Positions 1 to 5,786 of a stretch of DNA of 6,961 bases are shown here, in pieces; the stretch's first letter is position 1, and every line of letters begins with the position of its first letter. The translations under genes were made by a program, and so were the position numbers. Location of the stretch: positions 1 through 6,961 of the forward strand of contig JAHZEF010000122.1 in NCBI GenBank assembly GCA_019422005.1, read 5' to 3'. Origin of the DNA: Clostridiales bacterium (GTDB lineage Bacteria; Bacillota; Clostridia; Oscillospirales; Oscillospiraceae). A model generated the notes under the pieces. The model was not told the origin of the DNA. It ran no database searches and saw only the letters and a program-made list of their open reading frames with translations.

Positions 1-244
1 TCAGCGTTTCCAGCACGTCCACGTATGCGCAGCCGCCATAATAGCGCTTGCCGGGGAGGCCTTCGGCGTATTTGTTGGTCAGTACGCTGCCCATGGCGGC
101 GATCACGGCCTGGGAGGCGATGTTTTCAGAGGCGATCAGTTCGATATTCCGGCGCTGGCGGAACAGCTCCTGATCCATGATATCCGCGACCTCGGGGTCG
201 AACTGGCGGACAAAATCGATGGATTCGTTGGCTACATTTTTCAT
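1..244 (-). CDS. glyA: Serine hydroxymethyltransferase, N-terminal fragment (runs off the left edge)
   Basis: GlyA is a cytoplasmic PLP enzyme that interconverts serine and glycine with tetrahydrofolate, supplying glycine and one-carbon units. Only the first 81 codons are in the window, about a fifth of the usual ~410-420 residues. The reading frame is uninterrupted and shows hallmark N-terminal SHMT motifs: ELIASEN at about residues 35-41, GSVLTNKYAEG at 52-62, and PGKRYYGGCAYVD at 64-76. The ATG at 244-242 is chosen because an AGGAG ribosome site lies just upstream (minus-strand complement of 252-257) and SHMTs begin with a similar short helical lead. The PLP lysine lies outside the window. 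The gene is transcribed leftward, divergent from nahK, behind a glycine riboswitch and intrinsic terminator, so glycine-dependent control is expected. Identification rests on family motifs and is very secure. Confidence 0.97.
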   Translation of the reverse strand, partial: MKNVANESIDFVRQFDPEVADIMDQELFRQRRNIELIASENIASQAVIAAMGSVLTNKYAEGLPGKRYYGGCAYVDVLETL

Positions 245-265
245 GGCGACTCTCCTGTAATCTTG

Positions 266-302
266 AATAATAAAAATGAGCGAAACCGTCCGGTTAGGCT
301 CA
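266..302 (-). terminator. Intrinsic terminator in the glyA leader (riboswitch expression platform)
   Basis: On the minus strand, TGAGC (302-298) pairs with GCTCA (281-277). Inside this, AACC pairs with GGTT around a GGAC loop, with a 2x2 mismatch between the two stems. A T-rich run (TTTTTATTATT, 276-266) follows immediately. The structure sits between the riboswitch aptamers and the glyA ribosome site, where an attenuating terminator belongs. The stem is modest because of the internal mismatch, which would suit a switchable terminator. Whether glycine favours or disfavours it cannot be decided by eye. Confidence 0.7.
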
Positions 303-307
303 GATGC

Positions 308-325
308 TGCGTGCAGAGGCACGCA
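308..325 (-). other. Stable leader hairpin between the aptamers and the terminator
   Basis: A perfect 7-bp stem (TGCGTGC/GCACGCA, at 308-314 and 319-325) with a four-base loop lies between the second glycine aptamer and the terminator. Its loop and 3' side contain CAGAGGC in plus-strand sense (314-320). This is exactly complementary to the plus-strand GCCTCTG at 351-357, which includes the closing strand of aptamer 2's P1 helix. It could therefore be an anti-P1 element of the expression platform. The stem is directly visible; the switching role is inferred. Confidence 0.55.
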
Positions 326-352
326 CTCCACAGGATTACGGAAATGCGCCGC

Positions 353-513
353 CTCTGTCCTTTTGCCTGAGAGATTCGGCTTTCGCCTTGCACCTTCGGC
401 ACTCATACACTGAGCTTCTCCAGAGATTCCTCTGTTTTTCAGTCCTACCCAACCAAGGGGTTCCTGAGAGTATTACTCCTTCGGCAAGCCTTGCGGCTAC
501 TTTCCTGAAAAAC
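353..513 (-). promoter_or_regulatory. Tandem (two-aptamer) glycine riboswitch upstream of glyA
   Basis: Read on the minus strand, the region has the conserved gcvT-motif elements twice. The 5' aptamer is closed by a 9-bp P1 helix, GTTTTTCAG (513-505) with CTGAAAAAC (442-434), and contains GCCGAAGGAG and ACTCTCAGG. The 3' aptamer is closed by CTCTG (425-421) with CAGAG (357-353) and contains CTGGAG, GCCGAAGGTGC and CTCTCAGGCAAAAGGAC. A short linker separates them, as in classical cooperative or interdomain-contact glycine riboswitches. The 5' aptamer carries a small extra hairpin between CAGG and AGGAC (about 446-459). The RNA lies between a -10 box and an intrinsic terminator ahead of glyA. 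The class assignment is secure; the sign of control (on or off) is not. Glycine-cleavage operons usually use it as an on switch. Confidence 0.95.
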
Positions 514-538
514 TTCGCGGGAATATAAAATTTATTTT

Positions 539-544
539 ATTATA
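539..544 (-). promoter_or_regulatory. Probable -10 box of the glyA promoter
   Basis: A perfect TATAAT lies on the minus strand about 25 bp upstream of the start of the riboswitch RNA, which is the right distance for a sigma-A promoter. No good -35 hexamer is found at 16-18 bp; a TTGCCA is present but at about 24 bp. The surroundings are AT-rich (521-545), in contrast with the GC-rich DNA beyond. Start of transcription would be near 530-533. Confidence 0.5.
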
Positions 545-770
545 TGACATCCCGGCGGGAAAGGCTATTGGCAATTTTCATAGAATTTAGAGCTTTCGAC
601 GAAGTTCTTCTTCGTAATTCGCCCAAAAATCGTGAAACCTCACAAACCGGGCGGCCTGCCTGCCGCTGGATCGCGGCGGGCGTTTCGGAACGCGGCGGGC
701 CGGAGGCGGGAACGCGGCCGTGTGCCGGGAACCAAACGCGCCGGAAATTCGTCTGCTGATCATGAGGGCA
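545..770. other. GC-rich intergenic stretch, no supported gene
   Basis: This lies between the divergent glyA and nahK promoters. Short open frames on both strands lack ribosome sites and have arginine/proline/glycine-rich, non-globular translations, so none is called. Visible structure includes a 6-bp hairpin (ACGAAG/CTTCGT, 599-615), a direct repeat CGCGGCGGGC (672-681 and 691-700), and a small hairpin GCGTT-TCGG-AACGC (680-693). None is followed by a T-run in the correct sense, so no terminator is called. No tRNA-like or other recognised RNA was seen. Confidence 0.5.
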
Positions 771-819
771 CTGCGGCCGGGATTCCGGCAGGGGTCGGGG
801 ATTCCGGAATCTGCCGCAG
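771..819. repeat. Large interrupted inverted repeat just upstream of the nahK promoter
   Basis: CTGCGGC (771-777) pairs with GCCGCAG (813-819), and inside it GATTCCGG (781-788) pairs with CCGGAATC (804-811), leaving a ~15-base loop. The inner right arm is also part of a perfect 12-bp palindrome, GATTCCGGAATC (800-811), so GATTCCGG occurs twice as a direct repeat 19 bp apart. There is no T-tract after it on either strand, which argues against a terminator. Its position, ending five bases before the -35 hexamer, fits a protein-binding site for an activator or repressor of nahK. The symmetry is seen; the function is inferred. Confidence 0.6.
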
Positions 820-824
820 AAAGT

Positions 825-853
825 TTGACTTTTCCGCGCTTTATTTGTATGAT
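825..853 (+). promoter_or_regulatory. Sigma-A-type promoter for nahK
   Basis: TTGACT (825-830) and TATGAT (848-853) are separated by exactly 17 bp, each one mismatch from consensus. Transcription would start near 860, giving a leader of about 50 bases before the nahK ATG at 909. A large inverted repeat (771-819) abuts the upstream side. Confidence 0.75.
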
Positions 854-908
854 ATCCATAAATCTGCCGTAACGGCGGAGAAAAAAGATATTGAGAGTGT
901 AATAAAGA

Positions 909-1985
909 ATGGAAGAGATTGTACGGCAGTTTCAAATCCAAGGCGCGCCGGTGGCCCTGGAGCCGTTTGGCACCGGCCATATCAACCGGACGTACCATGT
1001 GACCTGTGATTCCGGCAGAGAGTATACCCTGCAGCGGATCAGCCGCGTCGCCTTTCACCATCCGGAGCAGCTGATTGCCAATATTGCGGCTGTTACGGCT
1101 TATCTGTCCCGGTTCGCCGGCGAGGGCGAAGAGGTCCTGCAGCTGGTGCCGGCGCTGGACGGCGGCTTTTTTTACGTGGACGCCCAGGGGGAATACTGGC
1201 GGCTGTATGAATTCCTGTCGGGGGGGATCTGCCTGGATCAGCCCCGCAGCCGGGAGGATTTCTATCAGTGCGCCCTGGCGTTCGGGCGGTTCCAGGAGCT
1301 GCTGGCGGATTTTCCGGCTGATACGCTCTATGAGACGATTCCGGATTTCCACAATACGGTGAAGCGGCTGGAGACGTTCCGCGCCGTGGTGGCGGCGGAT
1401 CCGCTGGGCCGGGCGGCGGAGGCGGAGGCTGAAATCGAGTTTTGCCTGTCCAGGGAGCAGGAGGGCGGCTGCCTGTGCCGGATGCTGGAGCGCGGCGAGC
1501 TGCCGCTGCGCGTCACCCACAACGACACCAAGCTCAACAATGTGCTGCTGGACGGAGAAAGCGGGAAGGCCCGCGCCGTTCTGGATCTGGATACGGTTAT
1601 GCCGGGGCTGGCGGTGCTGGACTTCGGCGATGCCATCCGCTTCGGCGCGTCCACAGCGGCGGAGGATGAGCGGGACCTTTCCAGGGTGTCCATCGACCTG
1701 GCGCTGTTTGAGACGTACACCGAGGGGTTCCTGACTGCCTGCGGCCGCAGCCTGACGCCGCAGGAGCTGGACTGCCTGGTGCTGGGCGTGAAGGTCATTT
1801 CCCTGGAGCTGGCCAGCCGCTTCCTGGCCGACCATCTGCAGGGCGACCGGTATTTTGCCATCCACCGGCCCGGACAAAACCTGGACCGGGCCCGGGCGCA
1901 GTTCCGGCTGGTGGCGGATGTGGAGAGGCAGTGGGATGCCATGCAGCGGATCGTACGGGACACGGCGAAGCGGCACGGCCTGTAG
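909..1985 (+). CDS. nahK: N-acetylhexosamine 1-kinase (APH/choline-kinase-fold phosphotransferase)
   Basis: The 358-residue product closely resembles bifidobacterial NahK, which uses ATP to phosphorylate GlcNAc or GalNAc at the anomeric C1 in the cytoplasm, feeding sugar salvage. Matching blocks in order are: EPFGTGHINRTYHV (residues 18-31, nucleotide-binding strand-turn-strand); the catalytic loop RVTHNDTKLNNVLLD (201-215), with D206 as expected catalytic base; VLDLDTVMPG (224-233) with metal-binding aspartates; FGDAIRFGAST (239-249); and RFLADHLQGDRYF (304-316). Length matches the family (~359). The ATG has only a weak GAGAG site (893-897) at 11 bases, but no better start is in frame and the N-terminus aligns. 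It has its own promoter and stands alone, without phosphorylase or epimerase partners in view. No terminator is evident after it. Other APH-family small-molecule kinases are possible but fit less well. Confidence 0.9.
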   Translation: MEEIVRQFQIQGAPVALEPFGTGHINRTYHVTCDSGREYTLQRISRVAFHHPEQLIANIAAVTAYLSRFAGEGEEVLQLVPALDGGFFYVDAQGEYWRLYEFLSGGICLDQPRSREDFYQCALAFGRFQELLADFPADTLYETIPDFHNTVKRLETFRAVVAADPLGRAAEAEAEIEFCLSREQEGGCLCRMLERGELPLRVTHNDTKLNNVLLDGESGKARAVLDLDTVMPGLAVLDFGDAIRFGASTAAEDERDLSRVSIDLALFETYTEGFLTACGRSLTPQELDCLVLGVKVISLELASRFLADHLQGDRYFAIHRPGQNLDRARAQFRLVADVERQWDAMQRIVRDTAKRHGL

Positions 1986-2034
1986 CGCCTGACGGAGAAA
2001 CGCCGGTTTCCATGGGACAGCCCGGACATATCCA

Positions 2035-2063
2035 TTGACAAGTACGGCAAAGACTGTTATATT
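2035..2063 (+). promoter_or_regulatory. Strong sigma-A-type promoter of the exporter operon
   Basis: A perfect -35 TTGACA (2035-2040) and a -10 TATATT (2058-2063) are spaced by 17 bp. The start of transcription should fall near 2070, about 43 bases before the first start codon. The TTG of this -35 box is in frame with the adaptor gene and could be mistaken for its start. Overlapping inverted repeats suggest regulation. Confidence 0.85.
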
Positions 2064-2088
2064 GTCTGTACTAGAACAAGCAATACAG
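2041..2088. promoter_or_regulatory. Operator-like inverted repeats overlapping the promoter and start site
   Basis: Two symmetric elements are seen. The first is nested around the -10 box: AGTAC (2041-2045) with GTACT (2068-2072), and inside it AGAC (2051-2054) with GTCT (2064-2067). The second straddles the expected start site: CTGTA (2066-2070) and TACAG (2084-2088) separated by 13 bases. A repressor bound here would block initiation. GntR/YtrA-type regulators of ABC transporters often use dyads of this sort containing GTACT or TGTA half-sites, but no regulator gene is in the window, so the assignment is tentative. Confidence 0.4.
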
Positions 2089-2100
2089 AAAACCGGAGGC

Positions 2101-2106
2101 AGGAGG
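2101..2106 (+). promoter_or_regulatory. Shine-Dalgarno AGGAGG that fixes the adaptor start
   Basis: A perfect AGGAGG ends six bases before the ATG at 2113. It decides this start over the upstream in-frame TTG at 2035, which is inside the promoter. Confidence 0.9.
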
Positions 2107-2112
2107 TCAATT

Positions 2113-3837
2113 ATGGAAGAGAACGGCGTGAAGAAGGAACAGACCGGCGGCGGTATCGATACGCTGGAGGCGGACCGCGCCCGCGCCCTGGAGGAAAAGA
2201 AGGCGCGCAGGGAGGCTTCCGCCAGAGCCAAGAAGCGGAAAATCCGCCGGAAACGGATCATCACGCTGGTCGTGGTGCTGGCGGTCATCGGCGGGATCGC
2301 GTTTGGGATGTACAGCCTGCTCCATGACGAGGAGCCGGAAATGACCGTCTGGAGCCAGCCGGTCATGCGGGGGGAAATCTCCAGCATGGTGGAGGGCAAC
2401 GGCACCACCAAGGCCAAGGATTCTGCAACGCTGACGCTGGCTTCCGGCGGCACGGTGCAGGAGGTCTTTGTCACGGAAGGCCAGTTTGTCAATCAGGGAG
2501 ACCCGCTCTATACGGTGGACAGCTCCGAGGCGCAGAAGGCGGTCGAAGATGCGCAGGAGACGGTCAACGACTATCAGAAGCAGATCGACGCGCTGAACAA
2601 GTCCTATGCCGACCTGACGTTTACGGCGCCGTTTGCGGGCAAACTGATCGACGCGCCGGAATTGAAGCTCGGCGATGAAATCAGCAGCGGCACCAAGATC
2701 GGCACGCTGGTGGACGACAAGACCATGAAGCTGTCCCTGTATTTCAGCTATGCCTATGAGAGCGAATTTGCAGTGGGCAAGACGGCTACCATTTCCGTGC
2801 CGTCCATTATGACGCCGCTGACCGGGAAGGTAGAGACCATCAACAAGGTCCGGCGTGTCAGCCCCGAGGGATCGACCCTGTTTGAGGTTGTGTTTTCCAT
2901 GGTCAATCCCGGCACGCTGACGGCGGATATGGGGGCGACGGCCTTCCTGACCAACGCCGCCGGGGAGGCGATCTATCCCTATGAGCCCGGCGTCCTGGAA
3001 TACAACCGCAGCCAGGAGCTGGTGACCAGGGCCGGCGGGGAGCTGCAGTCGGTTCAGCTGATCAATTATGCCGACGTCGCTGCGGGGCAGGTGCTGGTGC
3101 AGATGAAGGGCGACAGCAATGACGACCAGATGGCGGCGCTGAACACCTCCATGAAAACCGCCCAGGAGAATCTGAAAAAGGCGCAGGAAGCGCTGGCCAA
3201 CTACAACGCCGTGGCGCCGATTTCCGGTACGGTCCTCTCCTGCGGACTGGTGCCCGGGGAAAAGGTGGACTCCGGTTTTGCGGCGATGACCATTGCGGAT
3301 ACTTCGGTGATCACGGTGGAGGCCCAGGTGGACAGCATGAACGTCTCCTATGTCCAGCCCGGCATGCCCTGCACCATAACAGCCTGGGGCCAGGGCGGCG
3401 AGACGCAGTATTTCGGAACGGTAAAATCCGTCAGCCTGGAGGGCAAGGCTGAGAACGGCCTGAGCTATTTCCCGGCGGTGATTGAAGTGGACAACTCCGA
3501 CGGAAGCCTGCGTTCCAACGACTATGTCAGCTATTCCATGGTGGCGTCGGAATCCAGCGATTGCCTTCTGGTTCCGGTACAGGCGGTCAAGTACGCCGCC
3601 ACCGGCGACGTCTGCCTGTTTGTCAAGGCTGACGAGGCGCCCGCCAACGCGCTGAACGCAGAAGAGGTCGGGCTGGAAATCCCCGAGGGATTCTATGCCG
3701 TGCCGGTGACGGTGGGCATCTCGGACCAGAGCAATGCGGAAATCACCGAGGGCGTGGAAGAGGGGCAGGAGGTCTTTATTCAGTACATGGCCAATGAGGG
3801 CAACTCCTGGGATACCGGCGGCATTATGATCGGTTAA
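2113..3837 (+). CDS. Membrane-fusion (HlyD/MacA/YknX-like) adaptor with duplicated lipoyl/barrel modules
   Basis: The 574-residue product is a membrane-anchored extracytoplasmic adaptor for the ABC exporter encoded next to it. Residues 1-47 are cytoplasmic and very charged, with Glu/Lys/Arg-rich helix from 18 and KRKIRRKR before the membrane. One membrane segment spans about 49-70. A first lipoyl half-motif (SGGTVQEVFVTEGQFVNQGD, 111-130) is followed by a helical hairpin (136-166), the partner half-motif (FTAPFAGKLIDAPELKLGDE, 170-189) and a beta-barrel (205-285). A second unit follows: a helix (338-364), APISGTVLSCGLVPGEKV (368-385), a barrel (398-460), then a membrane-proximal domain to about 555. 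Typical adaptors are ~350-400 residues with one such unit, so this is enlarged. It starts the operon, 11 bases before the ATPase. The family is clear; the substrate is unknown. Confidence 0.88.
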   Translation: MEENGVKKEQTGGGIDTLEADRARALEEKKARREASARAKKRKIRRKRIITLVVVLAVIGGIAFGMYSLLHDEEPEMTVWSQPVMRGEISSMVEGNGTTKAKDSATLTLASGGTVQEVFVTEGQFVNQGDPLYTVDSSEAQKAVEDAQETVNDYQKQIDALNKSYADLTFTAPFAGKLIDAPELKLGDEISSGTKIGTLVDDKTMKLSLYFSYAYESEFAVGKTATISVPSIMTPLTGKVETINKVRRVSPEGSTLFEVVFSMVNPGTLTADMGATAFLTNAAGEAIYPYEPGVLEYNRSQELVTRAGGELQSVQLINYADVAAGQVLVQMKGDSNDDQMAALNTSMKTAQENLKKAQEALANYNAVAPISGTVLSCGLVPGEKVDSGFAAMTIADTSVITVEAQVDSMNVSYVQPGMPCTITAWGQGGETQYFGTVKSVSLEGKAENGLSYFPAVIEVDNSDGSLRSNDYVSYSMVASESSDCLLVPVQAVKYAATGDVCLFVKADEAPANALNAEEVGLEIPEGFYAVPVTVGISDQSNAEITEGVEEGQEVFIQYMANEGNSWDTGGIMIG

Positions 3838-3848
3838 GGGGAGCGCCT

Positions 3849-4565
3849 ATGGATACGACAAATACCAGGCTGATCGACATCCAGGATGTCTATAAAATTT
3901 ACAATGAGGATCAGGAGAACGAGGTCCGGGCGCTGGACGGCGTGAGCCTGGACATCGAGCGGGGGGAATTTGTGGCCATTGTCGGCGCATCCGGTTCCGG
4001 GAAGTCGACGCTGATGAATATACTCGGCTGCCTGGATGTGCCGAGCTACGGCGAGTATTACCTGGACGGCCACGATGTCAGCACCATGACGGATCAGGAG
4101 CTTTCCAAAATCCGCAACCGGGAGATCGGCTTCATTTTCCAGGGCTATAATCTGATCCCGGCGCTCAATGCAGTGGAAAATGTGGAACTGCCGCTGATTT
4201 ATCAGGGGGTTCACGGCGAGCGGCGGCACGACATTGCACTGGAGGCGCTGGCGCGCGTGGGGCTGGAGGACCGCTTTGAGCGCAAGCCCTCCGAGCTTTC
4301 CGGCGGCCAGCAGCAGCGGATCGCCGTGGCCCGCGCCATTGCAACCCAGGCGCCCATTATCATGGCAGACGAGCCCACGGGCGCACTGGACTCCAAGACC
4401 GGCGAGCACGTGCTGGAAATCCTCCACACGCTGAACCAGGAGGTGGGGACCACCATTATCCTGATTACCCATGATGTAAAAATAGCCAAGACCGCCAAGC
4501 GGATCGTGCAGATCTCAGACGGCAAAATCATTCAGGATTGCCCGAGAGAGGAGGCTGTGCTGTGA
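3849..4565 (+). CDS. ABC transporter ATPase, MacB/LolD/YknY type
   Basis: This is the cytoplasmic ATPase of the exporter, 238 residues and full length. All ABC motifs are intact: A-loop region IYNEDQENEVRAL (17-29), Walker A GASGSGKST (46-54), Q-loop glutamine Q98 in FIFQGYNL, signature LSGGQQQR (150-157), Walker B IIMADEP (170-176) with catalytic E175, D-loop GALDS (178-182) and switch histidine H208 in ITHD. FQGYNLIP and ADEPTGALDS are characteristic of the MacB/LolD/YknY group that couples to FtsX-like permeases. The start is supported by AAGGGGAG (3836-3843). The gene lies 11 bases after the adaptor and overlaps the permease start by four bases (GTGA), implying translational coupling. Function as the motor is secure; the transported molecule is not indicated. 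Confidence 0.96.
   Translation: MDTTNTRLIDIQDVYKIYNEDQENEVRALDGVSLDIERGEFVAIVGASGSGKSTLMNILGCLDVPSYGEYYLDGHDVSTMTDQELSKIRNREIGFIFQGYNLIPALNAVENVELPLIYQGVHGERRHDIALEALARVGLEDRFERKPSELSGGQQQRIAVARAIATQAPIIMADEPTGALDSKTGEHVLEILHTLNQEVGTTIILITHDVKIAKTAKRIVQISDGKIIQDCPREEAVL
4549..4554 (+). promoter_or_regulatory. Shine-Dalgarno AGGAGG that fixes the GTG start of the permease
   Basis: The site lies inside the last codons of the ATPase gene, seven bases before GTG at 4562. It favours that start over the earlier in-frame TTG (4538) and later ATGs. Confidence 0.85.
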
Positions 4566-5773
4566 ATTTACGACAGTCTTTCAAGATGTCCATGCAGTCG
4601 ATCACGTCCAACAAGATCCGGTCGTTTCTGACCATGCTGGGAATTATCATCGGCGTGGCGGCAGTTATGATCATGGTCAGCGTGGTGCAGGGCGGAAACA
4701 AGGAAATGAAGGAGTATTACGAAGCCCAGGGCAACAACAAAATCAACATCTACGCCTATAAGTACAACGGCCTGGATGTGACGGAGGATCTGTATCAATA
4801 CTGCCTGAGCCTGTCGGAATTCGTGGTCGGCGTCACGCCCAGCACAACGACCTGGGGGACGGTGAAATACCTGACCACCAACTGCGACAACAATCAGGAT
4901 CTGGGCACTCCGCAGATCTATCTGGGCAGCGACCAGTTTTCCGTGTGCAACAACTACAAGCTGGCCCGCGGCCGGGACATCTCCTATCTGGACTGCAAGA
5001 AGGCCAGTAAGGTCGTGGTGATCGGCAGCAAGCTGCAGGAGTATCTGTTCCAGGCGCAGGATCCCATCGGAAAGAAAATCAGCATTGGCGGCGAAAACTT
5101 TGAAGTCATCGGCACCTATGCCTCCATGGGTGAGGGCGGTCAGTATGCCTGGTCTTATGACTATTTGAACTATATTGCGGTGATTCCCTATACTGCAAAC
5201 CGTTTCCTGGACAACTACAGCATTTCCCAGCAGTTTACGGCCAAGGCGAGAAGCGCAGAGGCCACGACAGAGGCCATTACCCGGATTACCGGCTTCCTGG
5301 CGGGGGCGATCCCCCAGGGGAGCGGCGATTACCAGGTTTATTCCGACAATGCTTGGCAGCAGGAATCGGAGAAGCAGAATACGATGATGAGCCTGATCCT
5401 GGGCGGCATCGCAGGAATTTCCCTGCTGGTCGGCGGCATCGGCATCATGAACATCATGCTGGTCACGGTGACGGAGCGGACCCGGGAAATCGGCATCCGC
5501 AAAGCCATCGGCGGCAGCCGGCGGTCCATTATTGTGCAGTTCCTGATCGAAGCGTCGGTGCTCTGCGGCGTCGGCGGCCTGTTTGGAGTGGTGCTGGGGT
5601 ATCTGGGCACGCTGATTGCAGGCAAGCTGATCCTGCAGACGGTGCTGCTGCCCAGTGTGCCCATGACCATCGGCGCTGTGGCATTTTCCGTGATCCTGGG
5701 CGTCGGATTCGGCATGTATCCTGCAGTCAAGGCCTCCGGCCTGCAGCCGGTGGACGCGCTGCGTGCGGATTAA
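4562..5773 (+). CDS. ABC transporter permease, MacB/FtsX (YknZ-like) type
   Basis: The 403-residue product is the membrane component of the exporter. It begins with a short amphipathic segment (NLRQSFKMSMQSI, residues 2-14) and a first membrane helix (about 22-43). A large extracytoplasmic MacB-type domain (about 45-270) follows, then three membrane helices (about 276-302, 326-355 and 367-389). Family hallmarks are RSFLTMLGIIIGV (20-32), TERTREIGIRKAIGGSRRSI (304-323), the coupling loop to the ATPase, and YPAVKASGLQPVDALR at the C-terminus. GTG at 4562 is chosen from its AGGAGG site and the four-base overlap with the ATPase stop. Four cysteines (C81, C108, C129, C145) lie in the extracytoplasmic domain. 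In this fold the permease works mechanically, moving substrate outside the membrane with its adaptor. An SLH protein gene follows after 13 bases. Confidence 0.94.
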   Translation: MNLRQSFKMSMQSITSNKIRSFLTMLGIIIGVAAVMIMVSVVQGGNKEMKEYYEAQGNNKINIYAYKYNGLDVTEDLYQYCLSLSEFVVGVTPSTTTWGTVKYLTTNCDNNQDLGTPQIYLGSDQFSVCNNYKLARGRDISYLDCKKASKVVVIGSKLQEYLFQAQDPIGKKISIGGENFEVIGTYASMGEGGQYAWSYDYLNYIAVIPYTANRFLDNYSISQQFTAKARSAEATTEAITRITGFLAGAIPQGSGDYQVYSDNAWQQESEKQNTMMSLILGGIAGISLLVGGIGIMNIMLVTVTERTREIGIRKAIGGSRRSIIVQFLIEASVLCGVGGLFGVVLGYLGTLIAGKLILQTVLLPSVPMTIGAVAFSVILGVGFGMYPAVKASGLQPVDALRAD

Positions 5774-5778
5774 AGGAG
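5774..5778 (+). promoter_or_regulatory. Shine-Dalgarno AGGAG that decides between two ATGs
   Basis: AGGAG directly follows the permease stop. It is only two bases from the ATG at 5781 but eight from the ATG at 5787, so the second ATG is the likelier start. The choice changes the protein by only two residues. Confidence 0.65.
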
Positions 5779-5786
5779 AGATGAAG

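Noticed and set aside
304..528. A 74-codon plus-strand frame
   Set aside because: It runs antisense through the glycine riboswitch and has no ribosome site; the RNA explanation accounts for the conserved bases.
771..819. Reading the large inverted repeat as an intrinsic terminator
   Set aside because: Neither strand has a T-tract after the stem, and no gene ends immediately before it.
544..1009. Plus-strand frames between the glyA promoter and the nahK start
   Set aside because: They lack ribosome sites, read as Arg/Gly/Pro-rich sequence and overlap the nahK promoter and N-terminus.
1986..2034. Possible terminator between nahK and the exporter operon
   Set aside because: No stable stem followed by a T-run was found, so the genes are separated only by the strong downstream promoter.
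2035..2112. Extension of the adaptor N-terminus to a TTG at 2035
   Set aside because: That TTG is the beginning of the TTGACA -35 box, upstream of the predicted transcription start; the ATG at 2113 has a perfect AGGAGG.
540..2492. A 650-codon open frame on the minus strand
   Set aside because: It lies antisense to nahK and the start of the adaptor gene, is rich in Arg/Pro/Gln/Ala, matches no family I know, and is explained by the strong G/C third-position bias of the real genes.
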